Source: Utricularia gibba (lineage: Eukaryota > Streptophyta > Magnoliopsida > Lamiales > Lentibulariaceae). Taken from it: a stretch of 64,000 nt of DNA. The position numbers and the translations under genes are program-made. The stretch spans positions 4,929,001-4,993,000 of the forward strand of contig CM007989.1 in assembly GCA_002189035.1 (NCBI GenBank), in the 5' to 3' direction. Shown here piece after piece: positions 60,675 through 64,000 of the stretch. The notes below the pieces were generated by a model that saw only the letters and a list, made by a program, of their open reading frames with translations, had not been told where the DNA came from and ran no database searches. Position 1 is the stretch's first letter; every line of letters begins with the position of its first letter.

Positions 60675-60901
60675 ATGGACAAGCACAGGAAGTCAACATC
60701 TTTTCCTCAATATCAATGCATGGTGACTTCATCTGATCATAAAAATACTTATACTGCTGGAGCTAAACCTGTGAATGATGGCTATAAATGGAGAAAATAC
60801 GGGCAGAAACAAGGCTAGTGAGTGTCCATGGGGTTAATGCAAATGTACACATCTTGATTATCCCATGAAAAGGAATGAAACACATGGGTCTTACAAGTGA
60901 A
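60675..60901 (+). pseudogene. WRKY transcription factor relic
   Basis: One frame from 60,675 reads to KPVNDGYKWRKYGQKQ, the intact WRKYGQK DNA-binding heptad. A frameshift and stop follow. In the shifted frame the domain continues SECPWG-stop-CKCTHLDYPMKRN, matching the family's YYKCTH-xCPMKK, with the second zinc-binding Cys replaced by Tyr. The form DGYxWRKYGQKQ...CTHxxCPMKK is like the N-terminal WRKY domain of group I proteins. No other WRKY exon is nearby. It starts about 30 bp after the tRNA gene. Confidence 0.8.
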
Positions 60902-61319
60902 GCCCCATGTTATCTTTTGATGAAAAATAAGGATTATGATTATTAATTAGTCTAGAAGTTTTTCTATTTTAATTAGATGAACTTTGTCTTTCGTGCTTAA
61001 CTTCAAAATGTTGTTTTATTTCAATCATGTTGTGAAAGCCATAAAACCTTCCCCATCAAAGTTATGTTGTAGAAACCAAGTCATTTATTTTGGAGTAAAT
61101 TGATGCAGTTGTTTTGTTTCCACCTTCCCCTACATCGCTGTTCCTACAAAATTGATATCAAAGCAATGGTTTCATTCAATTACATGCGCATAACAACTTT
61201 CCAAAAACATGCATTTTCTGGGCTAAATTTGGGTTTAGGCACCTACCACCTATTTCTTTTTATAGATTTGCTCTACATTTTCTTATACTCTTAAAGTCAT
61301 CAAAAACATCATCATAACT

Positions 61320-63110
61320 CTATTTTTCTGCAATTTCACTTTCGACATAAACTAATAAACTATCTATTGTAAAATCATCTTCCAATTTACTACGTCTTAA
61401 TTGAGCCTCTAATTCAAAAATCTCTTTAGTAAAATCTTCTAGATAATATTTTTGTACCACTTGAAATATTTCAACTAGATGAAATGATTTAAAACAATTT
61501 TTGGGAATCAATGTAGTCATAAGCGCTAATAGATCCCATAATCAATTTTGCCATCATGATAAATTGTGTAAAAAGATGCATCAGTAGTAATGTGATCAAG
61601 AACAGAGACCACTGCATTAAGCATATCTATAAGACTGGAAATAGAACTTAAATGAGAACTCCATCTCATATCACCTGGGCATTGTAATGAGCCAACTTGA
61701 TTTGCATCTTGGCCTATCTCAAAATTATCCATTGCTAACTTTTAAGCCAATTCTTCTAATTGATATTGTCTCAATTATCCATGTCGTTTTGCTGATGATT
61801 CTACCACATTTATAATGAAATTGAAATTCTGAAAAAATGTATAAACCGAGAACATCTCCTTTGAAGCTCCAACTAAAGCAAGTTGTAATCGATGGGCATA
61901 ACAATTCAAATAATATGCATAAGAACAATTATTAAGAAAAAGTGTTTGCAAACCATTTAACACACCTTTTATATTGCTACTGTCATCATATTCTTGACCT
62001 CAAAGATTATAAATATCCAACGAATAATTAGATAGAATAGGGCACAACTTATTCTTAAAAGTCAAAGCCTCATCATATATGAGATCAAAAAATTGCTCCT
62101 GCAAATATCCTTCTTTGTCAACAAATCGAATTACCAATGCCATTTGCTCTCACTTTAAAACATCACATGTTTCATCTATAATAATAAAAACTTTGAATCT
62201 CCAATCTCTTCACGAATGTGTTTTCGAATAATGCTTGCATATATGCTCAAAATTTGCTTCTGAATGTCAAGTGATATATATTGTATGGAGCTTTATCTAA
62301 TATCAGGATTAAACTCTGTCAAAAGTTTAATCATCTCAATAAAATTACCTCAATTTGTTGATGTAGTGTCTCATCATGACCACAAAATGCACATCCTTTA
62401 AATGCAAGCCACCGAATTGTTGCCATTGAAACTTTTAACTGTAAACGATTATCTCAATTTCTTTCTTATTATGGTCTCTAATAAATTGTCAATGTGACTA
62501 GATTTTTTCAATAAAAATTAACAAGCATCTAAAGCCTTATTGTGCTCAGATAATGGATCACAACCTACATGAGTTAAAAAAGTACAATTCTTGCCATCAC
62601 TCACCTTTTTCCAATTGAAGAAACCGGATACTATAAAAACATGAGCTTCTCCTCATTTTTGTACATTCTTGTTGAATAGGAAGCAAGGAAAGCAATAAGC
62701 ACGTCCATTATTTTCTGAATATTCTTGTTTAAGACAACAACTAAATTAAGACTCTTGAAAGCGACATTGTTGCCCTGACTTGCCAAAAGATATGTACTTT
62801 TTCAATTTTGGCTGCATAGGTCCTAACTTCAAATAGGCTATGCGTATTTCATCTTGTTGATTATTTGAATATTTCCAAACCTGTGGACGTAGTCCAGGAT
62901 CTCTTTCCAAAGATTTGATTCCCTGTAAATATTGGTTCCACTCTCTTGTCTTCTTCTTTTTCATATATTTCAAATTCAGTTGAAGAATGAGAAATAATAT
63001 GAGTAGCACTTGAGGATGAATCTATAATAAAATCTTCTTCAATCTCATCTTCGCTTCTTTTTCATTTGAAAAAAAAAATCAAGAGTATTTCTCTTTTCCA
63101 TGACCTAACA
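61320..63110 (-). pseudogene. hAT-family transposase relic (TTF-type zinc finger / ZMYM1-like)
   Basis: Minus-strand pieces appear in family order. 63,009-62,746 holds DPGLRPQVWKY and DEIRIAYLKLGPMQP, the TTF-type zinc-finger entry. About 62,720-62,560 has AYCFPCFLFNK and GFFNWKKVSDGKNCTFLTHVG. 61,963-61,725 has LNCYAHRLQLALVGAS (the CHAH(R/K)LQL motif). 61,732-61,526 has CPGDMRWSSHLSSISSLIDM (the TRWSSH motif). 61,520-61,320 is the region before the dimerisation domain. Frameshifts and stops are frequent and the hAT dimerisation domain is not readable. Terminal inverted repeats were not found. Confidence 0.8.
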
Positions 63111-64000
63111 TTAACAAAAAAGAAAATTTGATATAAATTTAACAATCAAACACAATTTATACGTAAAAAAAACTATAATTAAAATGTGAAAAAATGAATG
63201 TTATTAATCAGAAAATAAAGAATGTTATGATAATAGGCAATGAATTTGGAAATCAAACTATGTACAATGTCATACTTATAATTATGGGCTTGAAAATTGG
63301 AAAAAAAAAACAATTTGACATAATTGGACTATGAACCCACATACACAATACTTAAATTTTTTACTATAAAATGATGATTATTGCTGCAACAAGATACTTG
63401 AATTCTTGTGATCATGACTCCTGTAAAATTCAAATGAAGTCAATGATGATATTTGTCTTATATCCAAAGTATTTATAAGTTGAGCTGATTTTATTTATAA
63501 ATTGGGCTGAAGTCTGTCTTATTCATTTTTATAGATCTATTCTCGTGAGGCTTGCATAGAAAAATTATCATTGAGTAATCCAATGGGTCAATATCTTTTT
63601 TGGTCTTATAGGCCTATTTTTGTGAGGTCCGCATGGAACAATTAGCATTAAGTCATCCAATGGATTAATACCTTTTTTTATTAACTCATACTTATTAATG
63701 TAAAATTAAGGAGGTACTAAAATTTAATTATTATAATTCTAAATCTTATTAACTTTCAACTTATTCATTTTTTTTATATATATAAAGGGGGGGGGGGGGC
63801 TACAGCCCATGCTTACAACAATGAAGATCCTGCCCTGCTTCTCACTAAAGCATTGGGAAGCTCTCCTTTCGGTAGCCTGATGGGCAAGCTTGATGTTTGC
63901 AACTTACACTCACTCACTTGAGTGGAAGCATTGACAATAATCAATGGAAACGGATGATTTGGATATCATATATTGAAGGATTGACACAATCTTTATGCAT
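63111..64000. other. AT-rich tail of the window with a G13 run
   Basis: AT-rich sequence with a near-duplicated motif (TTGTGAGGTCCGCATGGAACAATTAGCATT and a similar block about 90 bp upstream, near 63,545). A run of 13 Gs lies at 63,787-63,799. The last 200 bp are higher in GC but show no readable domain before the window ends. Confidence 0.4.

Noticed and set aside
1-64000. CRISPR arrays, bacterial operons or Shine-Dalgarno sites
   Set aside because: Host genes have spliceosomal introns and plant domains; no regularly spaced short repeats were seen.

Overview
This is nuclear DNA from a flowering plant. Five host genes have plant exon structures with GT-AG introns, and the families (CIN-type TCP, GAUT13/14, plant PTB, plant G3BP) are plant-specific or plant-typed. 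The rest is AT-rich intergenic sequence and dead LTR retrotransposons. Host peptides look eudicot, possibly asterid, but that guess rests on remembered family sequences only.

Layout. 1-8.4 kb is a degraded minus-strand Ty1/copia element cut by solo LTRs and by an unclassified dispersed repeat. 8.46-21.2 kb is a three-layer nest: a solo LTR (TSD GGTTT) holds a reverse-oriented solo LTR of the same family (TSD ACAAC) and a complete but decayed 9.7-kb Athila/Tat-type Ty3/gypsy element (TSD CCTAC). 21.2-23.1 kb holds another dispersed repeat copy. The first gene block follows: a polypyrimidine-tract-binding protein gene (23.5-26.6 kb, +), a Tourist-like MITE (27.8-28.2 kb), a CIN-type TCP gene (29.0-29.8 kb, -), an AT-rich spacer, and a G3BP-like NTF2/RRM gene (35.9-37.9 kb, +). 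A receptor-kinase relic follows. Then comes a plus-strand copia element (38.5-45 kb) split by an internally deleted gypsy element (TSD GAGAC). The second gene block is IMP3 (47.8-48.9 kb, +) and GAUT13/14 (52.05-54.4 kb, +). The right end holds a retroelement-like coiled-coil ORF, a solo LTR (TSD GTTTA), an intact tRNA-Gln(UUG), a WRKY relic and a degenerate hAT (ZMYM1/TTF-type) transposase.

The host genes do not form a pathway cluster. PTB and G3BP bind mRNA, IMP3 works in the SSU processome, TCP is a growth regulator, and GAUT acts in Golgi pectin synthesis. Two of the five (PTB and GAUT) each carry a single one-base frameshift where a C appears to be missing from a C run. Everything else in them is intact, so assembly error is more likely than gene death.

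I found no convincing undescribed biological system. The best-supported unusual content is the nested LTR architecture with readable target-site duplications at every level, a four-copy repeat I cannot classify, and a CU-rich long intron in the PTB gene that could serve autoregulation.
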